Assembly: GCA_016195915.1 (NCBI GenBank) | Contig: JACPYS010000022.1 | Span: forward strand, 102,126-166,125 | Reading direction: 5' to 3' | Source of the DNA: Betaproteobacteria bacterium | GTDB lineage: Bacteria; Pseudomonadota; Gammaproteobacteria; Burkholderiales; SG8-39 | DNA: 64,000 nucleotides | The notes under the pieces: model-generated | The model's database searches: none | What the model saw: the letters and a program-made list of their open reading frames with translations, nothing else | What the model was told of the DNA's origin: nothing | Part shown: in pieces, positions 19,194 through 28,970 of the stretch | How the letters are laid out: the number at the start of each line of letters is the position of its first letter | Numbering within the stretch: the stretch's first letter is position 1 | Program-made: the position numbers and the translations under genes

Positions 19194-20789
19194 ATGGCCT
19201 TTCCTGATATCTACGCTGCCGGAATTGCTTCCGGCTGGAAAGTCATCGACGCCTCCACGCTGACGGCGCCGCAGACGCTTGAATCCGACGTCGCCATCAT
19301 CGGTAGCGGTGCGGGTGGCGGAGTCGCTGCCGAGATTCTCAGCCTGGCCGGTATCAAGGTCCTGTTGCTGGAGGAAGGGTCGTTGAAAACTTCGGACAGC
19401 TTCAGGGATATGGACGAGGCGCGCGCCTACGCTGAGCTCTACCAGGAGGCTGCCGGGCGCGCCAGCTCCGACGGTGCCATTGCTGTCTTGCAGGGGCGCT
19501 CGGTCGGCGGCACGACGACCGTCAATTGGACCTCGAGTTTCCGCACCCCGGCGCAGACGCTGCGGCAATGGGAAACACAGCATGAGGTTCAAGGTCACAG
19601 CGCCGACGTTATGGCGCCTTGGTTCGAAAAAATGGAACAGCGGCTGAGTATTGCGCCCTGGGCGCAAGCGCCGAACGCGAACAACAGCGTATTGAAGCGC
19701 GGCTGCGACGCACTCGGCTGGGAATCGCATGTCATCCCTCGCAATGTCAAAGGCTGTTGGGATTCGGGTTATTGCGGGTTTGGCTGTCCGGTCAATGCCA
19801 AGCAGTCCATGCTGGTGTCGACCATTCCCGTCGCGCTGCAGAGCGGCGCGACCCTGGTACACCGGCTGCGCGTGCGGCAATTTCAGCATTCCGGTGACAA
19901 GATCAGCGGCGCCATCGGCGAAGCGCTGCGAAGCGATGGTCGCACGCCGAGCGGCGTGAGCGTGACGATCAAGGCAAGGCACTATGTCGCGGCCGGTGGC
20001 GCGATCAATACGCCGGCGCTGCTGCTGCGCTCGCAGTTTCCCGACCCGCACCAGCGCCTGGGCAAGCGCACGCTGATCCATCCGGTGGTGCTCTCGCTGG
20101 CGGTGATGCCCGAACGCATCGATGGTTTTTACGGTACGCCGCAGTCCATCGCTTCCGATCATTTCCAGTGGAAGGATGGCGTTACCGGACCGATGGGTTA
20201 CAAGCTCGAGGTTCCGCCGCTGTTTCCGGGGCTCAGTGCGGGCGTGTTCAATAGTTTCGGTGACGCGCTGCGCAAGGACATGGCCGCGCTTGCGCACAGC
20301 AATGCGATTCTCGCCCTGCTGCGCGACGGTTTCGTCCCCCAAAGCGAGGGTGGCAACGTTCGTGTTGGCGCCGACGGCAGTCCCATTCTCGATTACGAAC
20401 TCACCTATCATGTCTGGGACGGCGCACGCCGCGCCTATCTCAGCATGGCCGAAGCGCAGTTCGCGGCCGGCGCAAAGCAAGTGCGTCCGGCGCACCTCGA
20501 TGCGCCCTATTACACGAGTTGGAACGAAGCCAGGCGAGCCATCGCCGGGCTGCCGATGAAGAAGTTTCGCGCCGCACTGTTTACGGCACACCTCATGGGC
20601 GGTTGCGGCATGAGCGAGAATCCAGCACGCGGTGTGGTCAGTAGCCGCGGCAGACACCACCAGATCGCGAATCTTTCCATTATGGACGGCTCGGTCTTCC
20701 CGACCAGCATCGGCGCCAATCCGCAGCTCTCGATCTACGCGCTCACCGCCCAGAATGCGAGCGCGCTGGCGAAGGAACTTGGAAGCTAA
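19194..20789 (+). CDS. GMC-family FAD oxidoreductase
   Basis: 531 residues. N-terminal FAD motif VAIIGSGAGGGVAAEIL (about 30-47), GRSVGGTTTVNWTSSFRTP, a cysteine-containing loop (CGFGCPVNAKQS) and the C-terminal HLMGGCGM and GSVFPTSIGANPQLSIYALT blocks. Oxidises an alcohol or sugar-type substrate; electron acceptor unknown, no cytochrome gene adjacent. Operon with the Tat protein. Confidence 0.9.
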   Translation: MAFPDIYAAGIASGWKVIDASTLTAPQTLESDVAIIGSGAGGGVAAEILSLAGIKVLLLEEGSLKTSDSFRDMDEARAYAELYQEAAGRASSDGAIAVLQGRSVGGTTTVNWTSSFRTPAQTLRQWETQHEVQGHSADVMAPWFEKMEQRLSIAPWAQAPNANNSVLKRGCDALGWESHVIPRNVKGCWDSGYCGFGCPVNAKQSMLVSTIPVALQSGATLVHRLRVRQFQHSGDKISGAIGEALRSDGRTPSGVSVTIKARHYVAAGGAINTPALLLRSQFPDPHQRLGKRTLIHPVVLSLAVMPERIDGFYGTPQSIASDHFQWKDGVTGPMGYKLEVPPLFPGLSAGVFNSFGDALRKDMAALAHSNAILALLRDGFVPQSEGGNVRVGADGSPILDYELTYHVWDGARRAYLSMAEAQFAAGAKQVRPAHLDAPYYTSWNEARRAIAGLPMKKFRAALFTAHLMGGCGMSENPARGVVSSRGRHHQIANLSIMDGSVFPTSIGANPQLSIYALTAQNASALAKELGS

Positions 20790-21002
20790 GCACGCGTTGC
20801 AAGATGAATTTCGGGGTACTTGTCGATGTCGGCCGTGGACGAGTCTATCGCGAAAATTTACATAGGCGATGCTTCTACAAAGCGGACCGTCGCGATCTGT
20901 ATCCGGTGCGATAAGGCCTGATTCGATCGGTTTCAAAGCCCATGCGTCGTAGTTGACGTTAATATGCGTCCGCCTGCCGATCACCTGAGAGGAGGGGATG
21001 CC

Positions 21003-22010
21003 GTGTTCTCCGTCGTTTCCCGCGCGCTGCTGCGGAGCGTCGTTGTGTTCACCGCCTCATTGGTTTTTGCGCTGCCGGCACTGCGGTCTGCGAACGTCCA
21101 GGCACAGGCGGATTACCCCAACCGGCCGGTGAGCTTCATCGTGCCGTTCCCGCCCGGCGGCGGTACTGACATTTCGGCGCGCACGGTGGCCGCGAAGCTG
21201 ACCGCGAAATGGGGCCAATCGGTGGTGGTGGAAAACCGCGCGGGGGCCGGCGGCATCCTGGGCGCCGACGCCGTGGCGCGGGCGCGGCCGGACGGCTACA
21301 CCCTGTTGATCGCCAACGTGGGGACTCAGTCGATCAATCCGACGCTCTACCCCAAGCTGCCTTATAACGCGGACACGGCCTTCACGCCGATATCGCTGAT
21401 TTGCGAATTGCCGTTCGTGCTGATGGCCAGCCCCTCGTTCGCGCTTGGCAGCATCAAGGAACTCGTGGCCTTCGCCAAGGCCAACCCTGAGAAGGTGACC
21501 TATGCGAGTTCCGGCCTTGGCGGCTCGCCACACCTGACCGCCGAGCTTTTCCAACTCGTCACGGGCACACGCATGATGCATGTGCCGTACAAGGGCGGAG
21601 GTCCGGCGATGACCGACCTGATGGCGGGCCACGTCAACCTGCTCTTCGCCTCGGTGCTCGAAGGCTCCGGCCACATCAAATCCGGCAAGCTCAAGGGCCT
21701 GGTCGTGACGCACGCGAAGCGCTCGCCCGCGCTGCCGGACGTGCCTACCGCGGCCGAAGCCGGACTCAAAGGCGCCGAGTCGGGTTCGTGGATCGCGCTC
21801 CTCGGTCCCGCGGGTATTCCCGCCGCCGTCGTAGAGAAGGCCGCCGCCGACGTGAAGGAGGTCGTGTTGGCTGCCGACGTGCGCGAGAAGCTGATCGCGC
21901 AAGGCGCCGTGCCTCAGGCGAGCACGCCGGCCGAACTGCAGAAGCTGATCGATGCCGACCGCGCGCGCTACGGCAGGATCATCCGAGACAAGGGCCTGAA
22001 GGCGGAATGA
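21003..22010 (+). CDS. TctC/Bug-family solute-binding protein
   Basis: 335 residues from GTG 21003 (AGAGGAGGGG lies 6 nt upstream; the ATG at 20964 lacks one). Signal peptide ending VQAQA, then YPNRPVSFIVPFPPGGGTDI, VVENRAGAGGILGADAVARA and PDGYTLLIAN, the Bug carboxylate-binding signatures. No TctAB membrane genes nearby, as is usual for orphan Bug receptors. First gene of tctC-rraA-tctC. Confidence 0.9.
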   Translation: MFSVVSRALLRSVVVFTASLVFALPALRSANVQAQADYPNRPVSFIVPFPPGGGTDISARTVAAKLTAKWGQSVVVENRAGAGGILGADAVARARPDGYTLLIANVGTQSINPTLYPKLPYNADTAFTPISLICELPFVLMASPSFALGSIKELVAFAKANPEKVTYASSGLGGSPHLTAELFQLVTGTRMMHVPYKGGGPAMTDLMAGHVNLLFASVLEGSGHIKSGKLKGLVVTHAKRSPALPDVPTAAEAGLKGAESGSWIALLGPAGIPAAVVEKAAADVKEVVLAADVREKLIAQGAVPQASTPAELQKLIDADRARYGRIIRDKGLKAE

Positions 22011-22011
22011 G

Positions 22012-22731
22012 ATGACGAAACTCAATGAAGCGACGCGGAACAAGCTGAAGGGGGTCAGCACCGCGACCCTGTGCACCGCGCTGTTCAAGCGCGGACTGCG
22101 CAACCAGTTCATCCAGGACGTCCGGCCGCTCAATCCGGAAGGCGTGAACATGGTCGGCGAAGCCTTCACGCTGCGCTACATTCCGGCGCGCGAGGACCTG
22201 AACCCGATCACGGTGTTCCAGGACCGGAGTCACCCGCAGCGCAAGGCCGTAGAGGAATGCCCGCCCGGCGCGGTGTTCGTCATCGACAGCCGCAAGGATC
22301 CGCGCGCGGCATCGGCGGGCTCGATCCTGGTGACCCGCCTGATGAAGCGCGGCGCAGCGGGCATCGTCACCGACGGCGGCTTTCGCGATTCACCGGAAAT
22401 TGCGAAGCTCGCGATACCCGCGTACCACAATCGTCCGTCCGCTCCGACCAACCTGACGCTGCACCAGGCGCTCGACATCAATGTTCCGATCGGCTGTGGC
22501 GATGCACCGGTGTGGCCCGGGGACGTCATCGTGGGCGATGGGGAAGGTGTGGTGGTCATTCCGGCGCATCTCGCTGATGCGATTGCCGATGAAGCGGTCG
22601 AAATGACCGCGTTCGAGGACTTCGTCGCCGAGCAGGTCGGAAAGGGGCGATCCATACTGGGGCTTTATCCCGCCACCGAGGAAAACACGCGCATCGAATT
22701 CGCCGCGTGGCGCAAGGCCAGGGAGCAATAA
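22012..22731 (+). CDS. RraA-family protein (probable HMG/CHA aldolase type)
   Basis: 239 residues; one nt after the preceding stop. RraA fold: VSTATLCTALFKRGLRN, GEAFTLRYIP, and GSILVTRLMKRGAAGIVTDGGFRD with the active-site Gly/Arg/Asp. Members are either RNase E regulators or 4-hydroxy-4-methyl-2-oxoglutarate-type aldolases / oxaloacetate decarboxylases. The setting between two carboxylate receptors favours the aldolase role. Confidence 0.85.
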   Translation: MTKLNEATRNKLKGVSTATLCTALFKRGLRNQFIQDVRPLNPEGVNMVGEAFTLRYIPAREDLNPITVFQDRSHPQRKAVEECPPGAVFVIDSRKDPRAASAGSILVTRLMKRGAAGIVTDGGFRDSPEIAKLAIPAYHNRPSAPTNLTLHQALDINVPIGCGDAPVWPGDVIVGDGEGVVVIPAHLADAIADEAVEMTAFEDFVAEQVGKGRSILGLYPATEENTRIEFAAWRKAREQ

Positions 22732-22747
22732 ATAGGGGCGACAGGCG

Positions 22748-23722
22748 ATGGCGATTCGAAACTGGCTGAGACTGGCGATTGCGGCGGCGGGTCTCGCGCT
22801 GGCTGCGCAGGACGCAGCGGCACAGACCTATCCGGCCAGATCGGTCAAGATCGTGGTTCCGGCGACCACCGGAGGTGCGATCGACCTGATCGCACGCTCG
22901 CTTGCGGAGAAGATGTCCGTTTCGCTCGCGCAGCCGGTGGTGGTGGAAAACAAGCCCGGCGCTTCGAACAACCTCGGCACCGATTTTGTGGCGAAGAGCG
23001 CGCCTGACGGCTACACGCTGGTGATCGTGGCCTCCAGCCATGCGACCAACAAGCATCTGTTCAAGTCGCTGCCCTACGATCCGGTCAGGGACTTCGAGCC
23101 GGTCGTGTATACGCACGTCGTGCCGCTGCTGCTCGCGGTCCATCCTTCGGTCGGCGCGAAAAACGTGCTGGAACTGGTGGCCTGGATCAAGGCCAATCCC
23201 GACAGGGCGATCTACGCTTCCAGCGGACCCGGCAGCTCGCTGCACATGGCCGCGGAACTTTTCATGAGCATGAGCGGGACGAAGATGCAGCACATTCCCT
23301 ACAAAGGCAGTTCGGCCGCGCACCCCGACCTGCTCGCCGGGCGCACGGCAATGATTTTCGACACTGTCACCGCGATCCGCCCGCACGTGAAGGCCGGCAC
23401 GGTGCGCGGCATCGCAGTGACTACCCTGAACCGCTCGAGCGCGGTTCCTGAACTGCCGACGATCGCCGAGTCCGGCCTCGCCGGCTACGACGCGAGCACC
23501 TGGGGCGGCATCCTGGCGCCGGCCGGCACCCCGAAAGACGCCGTCGCGAAACTCAACGCAGCCATCAATGCGGCGCTGAAGCTGGAAGATGTGCGTGCGC
23601 GTCTCGCCGGCGCCGGCGTCGAGATCCAGGGCGGAACGCCGGAACGCTTCGCGAATGTCATCCGCGACGAGATCGAAAAGTGGGGCCGCATCGTCAAGGA
23701 AGCCGGAATTCAGCCCGAGTGA
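22748..23722 (+). CDS. TctC/Bug-family solute-binding protein
   Basis: 324 residues. Signal peptide ALAAQDAAAQ, then TYPARSVKIVVPATTGGAID, VVENKPGASNNLGTDFVAKS, PDGYTLVIVAS; C-terminus WGRIVKEAGIQPE. Differs from the copy at 21003 in the ligand loop (ATTGGAID versus PPGGGTDI), so it may bind another organic acid. Same transcription unit as rraA (16-nt gap). Confidence 0.9.
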   Translation: MAIRNWLRLAIAAAGLALAAQDAAAQTYPARSVKIVVPATTGGAIDLIARSLAEKMSVSLAQPVVVENKPGASNNLGTDFVAKSAPDGYTLVIVASSHATNKHLFKSLPYDPVRDFEPVVYTHVVPLLLAVHPSVGAKNVLELVAWIKANPDRAIYASSGPGSSLHMAAELFMSMSGTKMQHIPYKGSSAAHPDLLAGRTAMIFDTVTAIRPHVKAGTVRGIAVTTLNRSSAVPELPTIAESGLAGYDASTWGGILAPAGTPKDAVAKLNAAINAALKLEDVRARLAGAGVEIQGGTPERFANVIRDEIEKWGRIVKEAGIQPE

Positions 23723-23734
23723 TCGGCTGACGCT

Positions 23735-25579
23735 TTACGAGGTCATAGCGCCAACGCGTTCGCGCACCTCGTCGAGCAGGGCCTGTTCGGCAGTGGTGAT
23801 CTTGTGGTCGGCGAGCGCGGCCTTTTCCATGAGTTTGAGAACCTTCCCGGCCGTCTTGCGGTCTCCGGGCAGGCGCAGCGCGAGTTTCCGGCTGCGCGCC
23901 AGGTCGAACATGCCGGCGAGTTTCTTCAGGTCGTAGCCCATCCTGCGCGCCAGTTTCTGCGCAAATGCAATCTCGTCCGGCGTGACTTGGCCGTCGATGC
24001 CGATGAGCATCATCACGTTGTTGAGGGCGTAGTCACGCGGAGCGAAGAGCGGGTCGAGCTGTTTGACCGCGACCCGGGTGGTCATCGCCGGCTTCTGTGC
24101 TTCGGCCAGCTTCCGGTATTCCTCCGCCGTGAGCAGGGCGGTGACGATCCATTCATGCCGGGTGCTGTTGAGCACTGCGCCGCAGTAGCCGCACTTGAGA
24201 TCGAGCGTGTCGCCCACCGGGGCGCCGCAGGCGGGGCAGGCGTGGGCGTAGAGCGCGCCCTTGGGCACGCCGGCGCCAACGTCGCGTGACAGGATCATGA
24301 TTTCGTTCGTCGCGTACGGGCCCTGGTCGATCAGAGCCAGCGTGTTTTCGGCGATATCTACGCGCTGAGCAGTACGCTTGAATGCGATGACGAGGTTGTC
24401 CTTGCCGTCCGCGCGGCTGTCCCTGCCTTCGTTGCGGAAGAAATCGATCAGCGTGACATTGTTGAGGTAAAGGCGATTGAACACACAGGGCTGTTGCGCC
24501 GCGATCTTCCGCGCCAGCCGATCGAACAGCGCGTCGCCGACAAAGCGGCGCATCGCTTCCGGCCGCTGCGTGACCTGCGCGGCCAGAATCTGCAGGTAGG
24601 CGTTGGAAGCCTTGTCTTCGATCAGCTGCACTGAGAAATCCGCGTCCTCGCCGAGGGCCGTGCGGATTCGCTGTATCAGGCGGCCTGACTTGTCGAGCTT
24701 GTCATTTTGATTCGCGTAATCGTCGGCCTGCGTGATTTCGGAAAGGACCCAGTCGTAATCTCCGAGCGTGCTCACCGTGTGGCAGCTCGGACAGCGCGCG
24801 ACTTCGCCCATGTCGGCCGGCAGCCCGGCGCCGCAACCGGGGCAGTGGTTCCCGTGGTACAGATCCTTCCCGGCGATGCCCGCCTTGCGGACAAAGCTCC
24901 AGTATTCGAGCATTTCCAGCAAGCCCGACTGGTCGAGGCCGGGAAATTTGTCTGAGACGAAATCGTCGTTGACTTTGTAGTGGATGCCAACCTGGACGAT
25001 GTCGAAGTCGCCGTCCTCTTCGACGGCATCGATGAAGATCTTTCGGATTTCCAGCTTGCTGACGACGTTCTTCTGGCCGAGCAGCCGCATCATCGCGAAC
25101 TGCGTGTTGAAACGCTGCCACACGCCGTCGGAAATCCAGCGTCGCACCGGTGCCATGTCCTGCTTCATCCACGCCTGCTGAATCGCCGGGAACGCGATTT
25201 CGACCTTGCCGATCAGCGTCGCCGGGTCGAAGCCGGGGTTGCGCTTCAGAAACGCGGCGGGAATCGCATCGGGCTTGGCGGCCGCCTGGGCGATCGACTG
25301 AATCCGGTTCAGACCGGAGACCGCGCGAGTTTTCCTGGCGCCGATCCAGACGAATGCGACAGCAATCGCCAGCGCGGCGAGGTTGAGAGGGAACGGGAGT
25401 TCGAAAATGATCCAGAGAAGCAGCTCGATGACGAACCCGATGCCGTCACCGCCGCCGTCGAATCCGCCACCGGCGCCGCCGGCGACGGCGCGGGCGTATC
25501 CGCTGCAGGCTGCCAACAACAATCCCGGCAGCCAGCGCAGCCTGGTCGTAATGGCGGGAACAGGAGCGGACGCGGACAT
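23735..25579 (-). CDS. Tim44-like membrane protein with zinc ribbons and TerB-like domain
   Basis: 614 residues from ATG 25579. Hydrophobic N-terminus and Gly-rich segment, one helix (VIELLLWIIFELPFPLNLAAL), a Tim44-like domain (about 105-235), two zinc ribbons (CPGCG...CPSC and CPACG...CGYCG), and a C-terminal all-helical TerB-like domain (VMMLIGIDGQVTPDEIAFA). Function unknown; perhaps a membrane-associated sensor or chaperone. Tail-to-tail with the tctC gene. Confidence 0.7.
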   Translation of the reverse strand: MSASAPVPAITTRLRWLPGLLLAACSGYARAVAGGAGGGFDGGGDGIGFVIELLLWIIFELPFPLNLAALAIAVAFVWIGARKTRAVSGLNRIQSIAQAAAKPDAIPAAFLKRNPGFDPATLIGKVEIAFPAIQQAWMKQDMAPVRRWISDGVWQRFNTQFAMMRLLGQKNVVSKLEIRKIFIDAVEEDGDFDIVQVGIHYKVNDDFVSDKFPGLDQSGLLEMLEYWSFVRKAGIAGKDLYHGNHCPGCGAGLPADMGEVARCPSCHTVSTLGDYDWVLSEITQADDYANQNDKLDKSGRLIQRIRTALGEDADFSVQLIEDKASNAYLQILAAQVTQRPEAMRRFVGDALFDRLARKIAAQQPCVFNRLYLNNVTLIDFFRNEGRDSRADGKDNLVIAFKRTAQRVDIAENTLALIDQGPYATNEIMILSRDVGAGVPKGALYAHACPACGAPVGDTLDLKCGYCGAVLNSTRHEWIVTALLTAEEYRKLAEAQKPAMTTRVAVKQLDPLFAPRDYALNNVMMLIGIDGQVTPDEIAFAQKLARRMGYDLKKLAGMFDLARSRKLALRLPGDRKTAGKVLKLMEKAALADHKITTAEQALLDEVRERVGAMTS

Positions 25580-25762
25580 GTTGGGCAGTGTTGCGAGTTT
25601 CGCGGCGGCGATCAAGCGCCTTCTTCTTGACGTGCGTTCGGCATCGGGAGTAGTCTTTCTCGCGTGGGGGCATCGCAGATTCCCCGCCGCAAGCAAGACG
25701 CCGGGTGTGTCCCCCCCGGGTGTCCAAATCTGCTTCTACCCGTATGAACGGAGTCAGAAGCC

Positions 25763-26194
25763 ATGGACACAACGACCGATTCCCGCGTCCTCAAGACCCC
25801 CAATGCCAACGCCGCTATCGGGAGCGGCGCGCTCGCGAGCGCAAACACGCTCCTGTTGACCCGCAGTGATGTCGAGCGCCTGCTCACGCCGGAGGAGTGC
25901 ATCGCCGCCGTCGGCGCGGACAACGAGTACAAGCAGGAAATCGACCTGCTCGAGCAATGCTGTGCGATCGGAGACCTGCACCACGCGATCGCGGCCGGGC
26001 TGATGAAGCCGAGCGGCGTTCATGCGCAGCTCGGCGAGATCATCGCGGGTTTTCGGCCCGGGCGCACGCGCGACGACGAGATTACGGTGTTCGATTCCTC
26101 CGGCACCGCGCTGCAGGACGTCGCGGCGGCTGCCGCCGTTTACCGGCGCGCGCTCGGCCAGCAACAAGGCGTTCAGTTTTCCTTCAATGCGTGA
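25763..26194 (+). pseudogene. Ornithine cyclodeaminase/mu-crystallin with in-frame internal deletion
   Basis: 143 residues; the family is about 310-330. Residues 29-47 (LLLTRSDVERLLTPEECIAA) are the N-terminus; from residue 50 (GADNEYKQEIDLLEQC) the frame continues directly in the C-terminal region with GEIIAGFRPGRTRDDEITVFD and GTALQDVAAAAAVYRRA. The whole Rossmann NAD-binding domain is missing, so no catalysis is expected. The frame is preserved and a ribosome site (GGAG) is present, so a short protein may still be made. Confidence 0.8.
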
Positions 26195-26209
26195 CGCGGC
26201 CGCGAGACC

Positions 26210-26824
26210 ATGCAAATCACATCCTTCGTCGTTCTGAGCTTACTGACAGGAGCAGCCATGGCACAAAGCGTGAATTTCGATAGTGACAAGCAAGGCAGTC
26301 CGGCCGCGGGGTGGAGTGCGGGGGTCACCGGGCGTGGCTCACCCGTTTGGACAGTGGTGCAGGATCCGACCGCGCCGAGCGCTCCCAACGTGCTCAAGCA
26401 ATCGGGCAGCGGAACGTTTCCGTTCTGCGTGCTCAAGCAAAGCTCGGTAGCCGACGGCTTTGTCGAGGTGAAATTCAAGGCGCTCGCGGGCAGGGAAGAC
26501 CAGGCGGGCGGGGTCATCTGGCGATTCAAGAACGCCGACAACTACTACGTCGCGCGCGCCAACGCGCTGGAACACAACGTGTCGCTCTATTACACCGAAA
26601 ACGGCAGCCGCAAGACCCTCAAATACGTCGACGCTCCGGTCCCCGGCAACACCTGGCATACGCTGCGCGTGGACTTCGAAGGGCAGTCGATCAAGGTCGC
26701 GCTCGACGGCAAGACCTATATCGAATTCAAAGACGGCCACATTGCGGGCGCCGGCGCGGTCGGCGTATGGACCAAGGCGGACAGCGTGACGGCGTTCGAC
26801 GACTTTTCCTACGGTAGGCGTTGA
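26210..26824 (+). CDS. Secreted concanavalin-like (DUF1080/LamG-type) protein
   Basis: 204 residues, signal peptide ending AAMAQ. Beta-sandwich words: VNFDSDKQGSPAAGWSAGVT, GGVIWRFKNADNYYVARANA, NTWHTLRVDFEGQSIKVALD, and AVGVWTKADSVTAFDDFSY, as in 3-keto-glycoside hydrolase-like (DUF1080) folds. Catalysis or carbohydrate binding cannot be decided. It lies 15 nt after the cyclodeaminase remnant. Confidence 0.75.
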   Translation: MQITSFVVLSLLTGAAMAQSVNFDSDKQGSPAAGWSAGVTGRGSPVWTVVQDPTAPSAPNVLKQSGSGTFPFCVLKQSSVADGFVEVKFKALAGREDQAGGVIWRFKNADNYYVARANALEHNVSLYYTENGSRKTLKYVDAPVPGNTWHTLRVDFEGQSIKVALDGKTYIEFKDGHIAGAGAVGVWTKADSVTAFDDFSYGRR

Positions 26825-26908
26825 TCAGGTTGCCGCGCGGGGCGCGCTTGCGCGAATGCTAGAATGTTTTCACGCGCATCAATCGCGCAGGATAACCGGG
26901 AGGTCGGC

Positions 26909-28054
26909 ATGTTCAATATGCGTCTGACTGTTGCGGCGGCGGCCTTCGTCGCTCTGGCAGCCACGGGAATCGCACAGGCCCAGACCGGGTCGATCATCAT
27001 CGGCGCGTCCACTCCGCTGACGGGGGGCGTCGCGCATTTCGGCCAGCATGCGCGCTGGGGCGCCGAACTGGCCGTCGCGGAAGCCAATGCGAAGGGCGGG
27101 GCGCTCGGACGCAAGATCGAAATCGACTTTCAGGACAACCGCTGCAATCCGGCCGAGGGCGTGAAGAGCGTCACCCAGATGCTCTCGGAGAAGAAATACG
27201 CCGCCATTTTCGACGGCCTGTGCAGTTCCGTGGCGCTCGCGATCATGCCGCTCATCGAGCGCGCGGGCGTACCGTTCATCGTCGCCAACGCCTCCGCGAC
27301 TTCGATTGCGGAGCGATCGGGCGTGGGCGGCAACAAATGGACCTTCAAGGTCAACCCGACCGACGCGAGCATGCTCGACGCGCTGGTCGGCTGGCTCGAC
27401 AAGGAAGGCAAGGCCGCCAATATCGCCTTTCTGGGCGAGGACACCGATTTCGGCCGCGCCGGCTCCTCGGGGCTGGAGGCGGCGCTCAAGAAGCGCAACC
27501 AGAAACTCGTGATGGTGGATTTCTTCCAGAAAGGGACTGCCGATTTCACCCCGGTGCTCACCAAGATCAAGGCGAGGAAACCCGCGCTGCTGGCGCTTTA
27601 CGCGATCGATGCGGATTTCCAGAATACGATCCGGCAGTGGCACGGCCTCGGCGGCGGCGTTCCGCTCACCGGCCGCGTGCTGGTCGACCAGGTACCGAAG
27701 GAGATCATGGCGAGCGGTTTCCTGGACGGCACCACGTCGGTCCAGCCTTACGACCCCTCGGTCGATACGCCCGCCAACAAGACCTTCGTGGAGGCCTTCA
27801 CGAAGAAGTACAACGTGGCGCCGATGCTGATCAGCTTCGAGTCCTACGAAACGATCAACATCCTGATCGACGCCATCCGGCGCTCCGGCAACGCGAGCCC
27901 GGCGGCCATACGCGACGCATTGGCCACGACGAAGTACCGGTCGATCCTCGGCACCGAACTCGAGTTCGACGCCAACAACCTGGTCCACAACAACGCCATC
28001 ATTTTCGCCATCAAGGGCGGCAAGGTGGTGATCATCGGGATGAGCAAGACCTGA
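26909..28054 (+). CDS. Periplasmic substrate-binding protein of second Liv-type ABC system
   Basis: 381 residues from ATG 26909 (GGGAGG 5 nt upstream). Signal peptide ending IAQAQ, then SIIIGASTPLTGGVAHFGQH (type 1 binding-protein fold) and DNRCNPAEGVKSVTQML. Heads the operon of livHMGF to 31462. Ligand not readable. Confidence 0.9.
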   Translation: MFNMRLTVAAAAFVALAATGIAQAQTGSIIIGASTPLTGGVAHFGQHARWGAELAVAEANAKGGALGRKIEIDFQDNRCNPAEGVKSVTQMLSEKKYAAIFDGLCSSVALAIMPLIERAGVPFIVANASATSIAERSGVGGNKWTFKVNPTDASMLDALVGWLDKEGKAANIAFLGEDTDFGRAGSSGLEAALKKRNQKLVMVDFFQKGTADFTPVLTKIKARKPALLALYAIDADFQNTIRQWHGLGGGVPLTGRVLVDQVPKEIMASGFLDGTTSVQPYDPSVDTPANKTFVEAFTKKYNVAPMLISFESYETINILIDAIRRSGNASPAAIRDALATTKYRSILGTELEFDANNLVHNNAIIFAIKGGKVVIIGMSKT

Positions 28055-28073
28055 TGTTCCGGCCGCGGGGTGC

Positions 28074-28970
28074 ATGCGCCCCCGCGGGCGTTCCGTGGAC
28101 CTGAATTTCTATGCCCAGCTGTTGCTGAACGGCATCGTGATCGGCGTGATCTACGCGCTGATCGCGATGGGCCTGTCGCTGATCTTCGGCGTGCTGGAGA
28201 TCGTCAACTTCGCGCATGGCGAGTTCTACATGCTGGGCGCCATGTGCGCGTATTTCCTCACGGTGAACTGGGGCTTCGGCTATTGGCCTGCGGTGCTGAT
28301 CGTCACAGCCGTCGCGATCAGCCTGGGCTGCGTGCTGTATGAAGCCCTGCTGGGCTCGCTGCGCGGCGAGAGCTTCGAGCGAAGCATCCTGCTGACCCTT
28401 GGCCTGTCGATGGTGCTGCAAAACGGCGCGGTGTTCCTGTTCACCACCACGCCCAAGATGATGGCGACCGGCCTGAGCTACAGCAACATCATCGTCGGTG
28501 AATTGCGCCTGCCGCTTTCACGCCTGTACGCGCTCGGATTGGGATTGGCTGCGTTCGCGGCGCTGTATCTGACTCTCTACCGGACGCGTGTCGGCAAGGC
28601 GATGCGGGGGGTGGCGCAGAACCGCGATGCGGCGCTGATGGTGGGAATCGACCCGCGCGCCGTGTCCCGTCTGGCGGTGGCCATCGGTATCGGTCTTTCG
28701 GGGCTGGCCGGCGCGGCGCTCGCGCCGGTGTATGCCGTGCATCCCCTGATGGGCTTCAGTTTCGTGTTCAAGGCGTTCGCGATCATCATCATCGGCGGCC
28801 TGGGCAATGTTTCCGGCGCCGCGATCGCCGCGGTGATGCTCGGTATCTTGGAAAGCCTGGTCGGCGGCTTCCTGCCGCTGGTGATGGTCGACGCGCTGGC
28901 TTTCATCTCGATGATCGCGGTGCTGTTGCTCAGGCCGCAGGGCCTGTTCGGGCGCGGGGTGCGCGTATGA
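28074..28970 (+). CDS. livH: ABC transporter permease LivH (second system)
   Basis: 298 residues from ATG 28074; the GTG at 28095 (MDLNFYAQLLLNG) is an equally plausible start. Eight helices; GVLEIVNFAHGEFYMLGAM is the LivH signature and IIIGGLGNVSGAAIAAV the EAA-type loop. Overlaps livM by 4 nt. Confidence 0.9.
   Translation: MRPRGRSVDLNFYAQLLLNGIVIGVIYALIAMGLSLIFGVLEIVNFAHGEFYMLGAMCAYFLTVNWGFGYWPAVLIVTAVAISLGCVLYEALLGSLRGESFERSILLTLGLSMVLQNGAVFLFTTTPKMMATGLSYSNIIVGELRLPLSRLYALGLGLAAFAALYLTLYRTRVGKAMRGVAQNRDAALMVGIDPRAVSRLAVAIGIGLSGLAGAALAPVYAVHPLMGFSFVFKAFAIIIIGGLGNVSGAAIAAVMLGILESLVGGFLPLVMVDALAFISMIAVLLLRPQGLFGRGVRV

Noticed and set aside
18741..20984. 747-codon minus frame opposite the GMC gene
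   Set aside because: Antisense artefact; the plus strand has clear FAD motifs.
20790..21002. Riboswitch or promoter before tctC-rraA
   Set aside because: TTGACG and TAATAT are present but overlap with impossible spacing; no structure clear enough to report.
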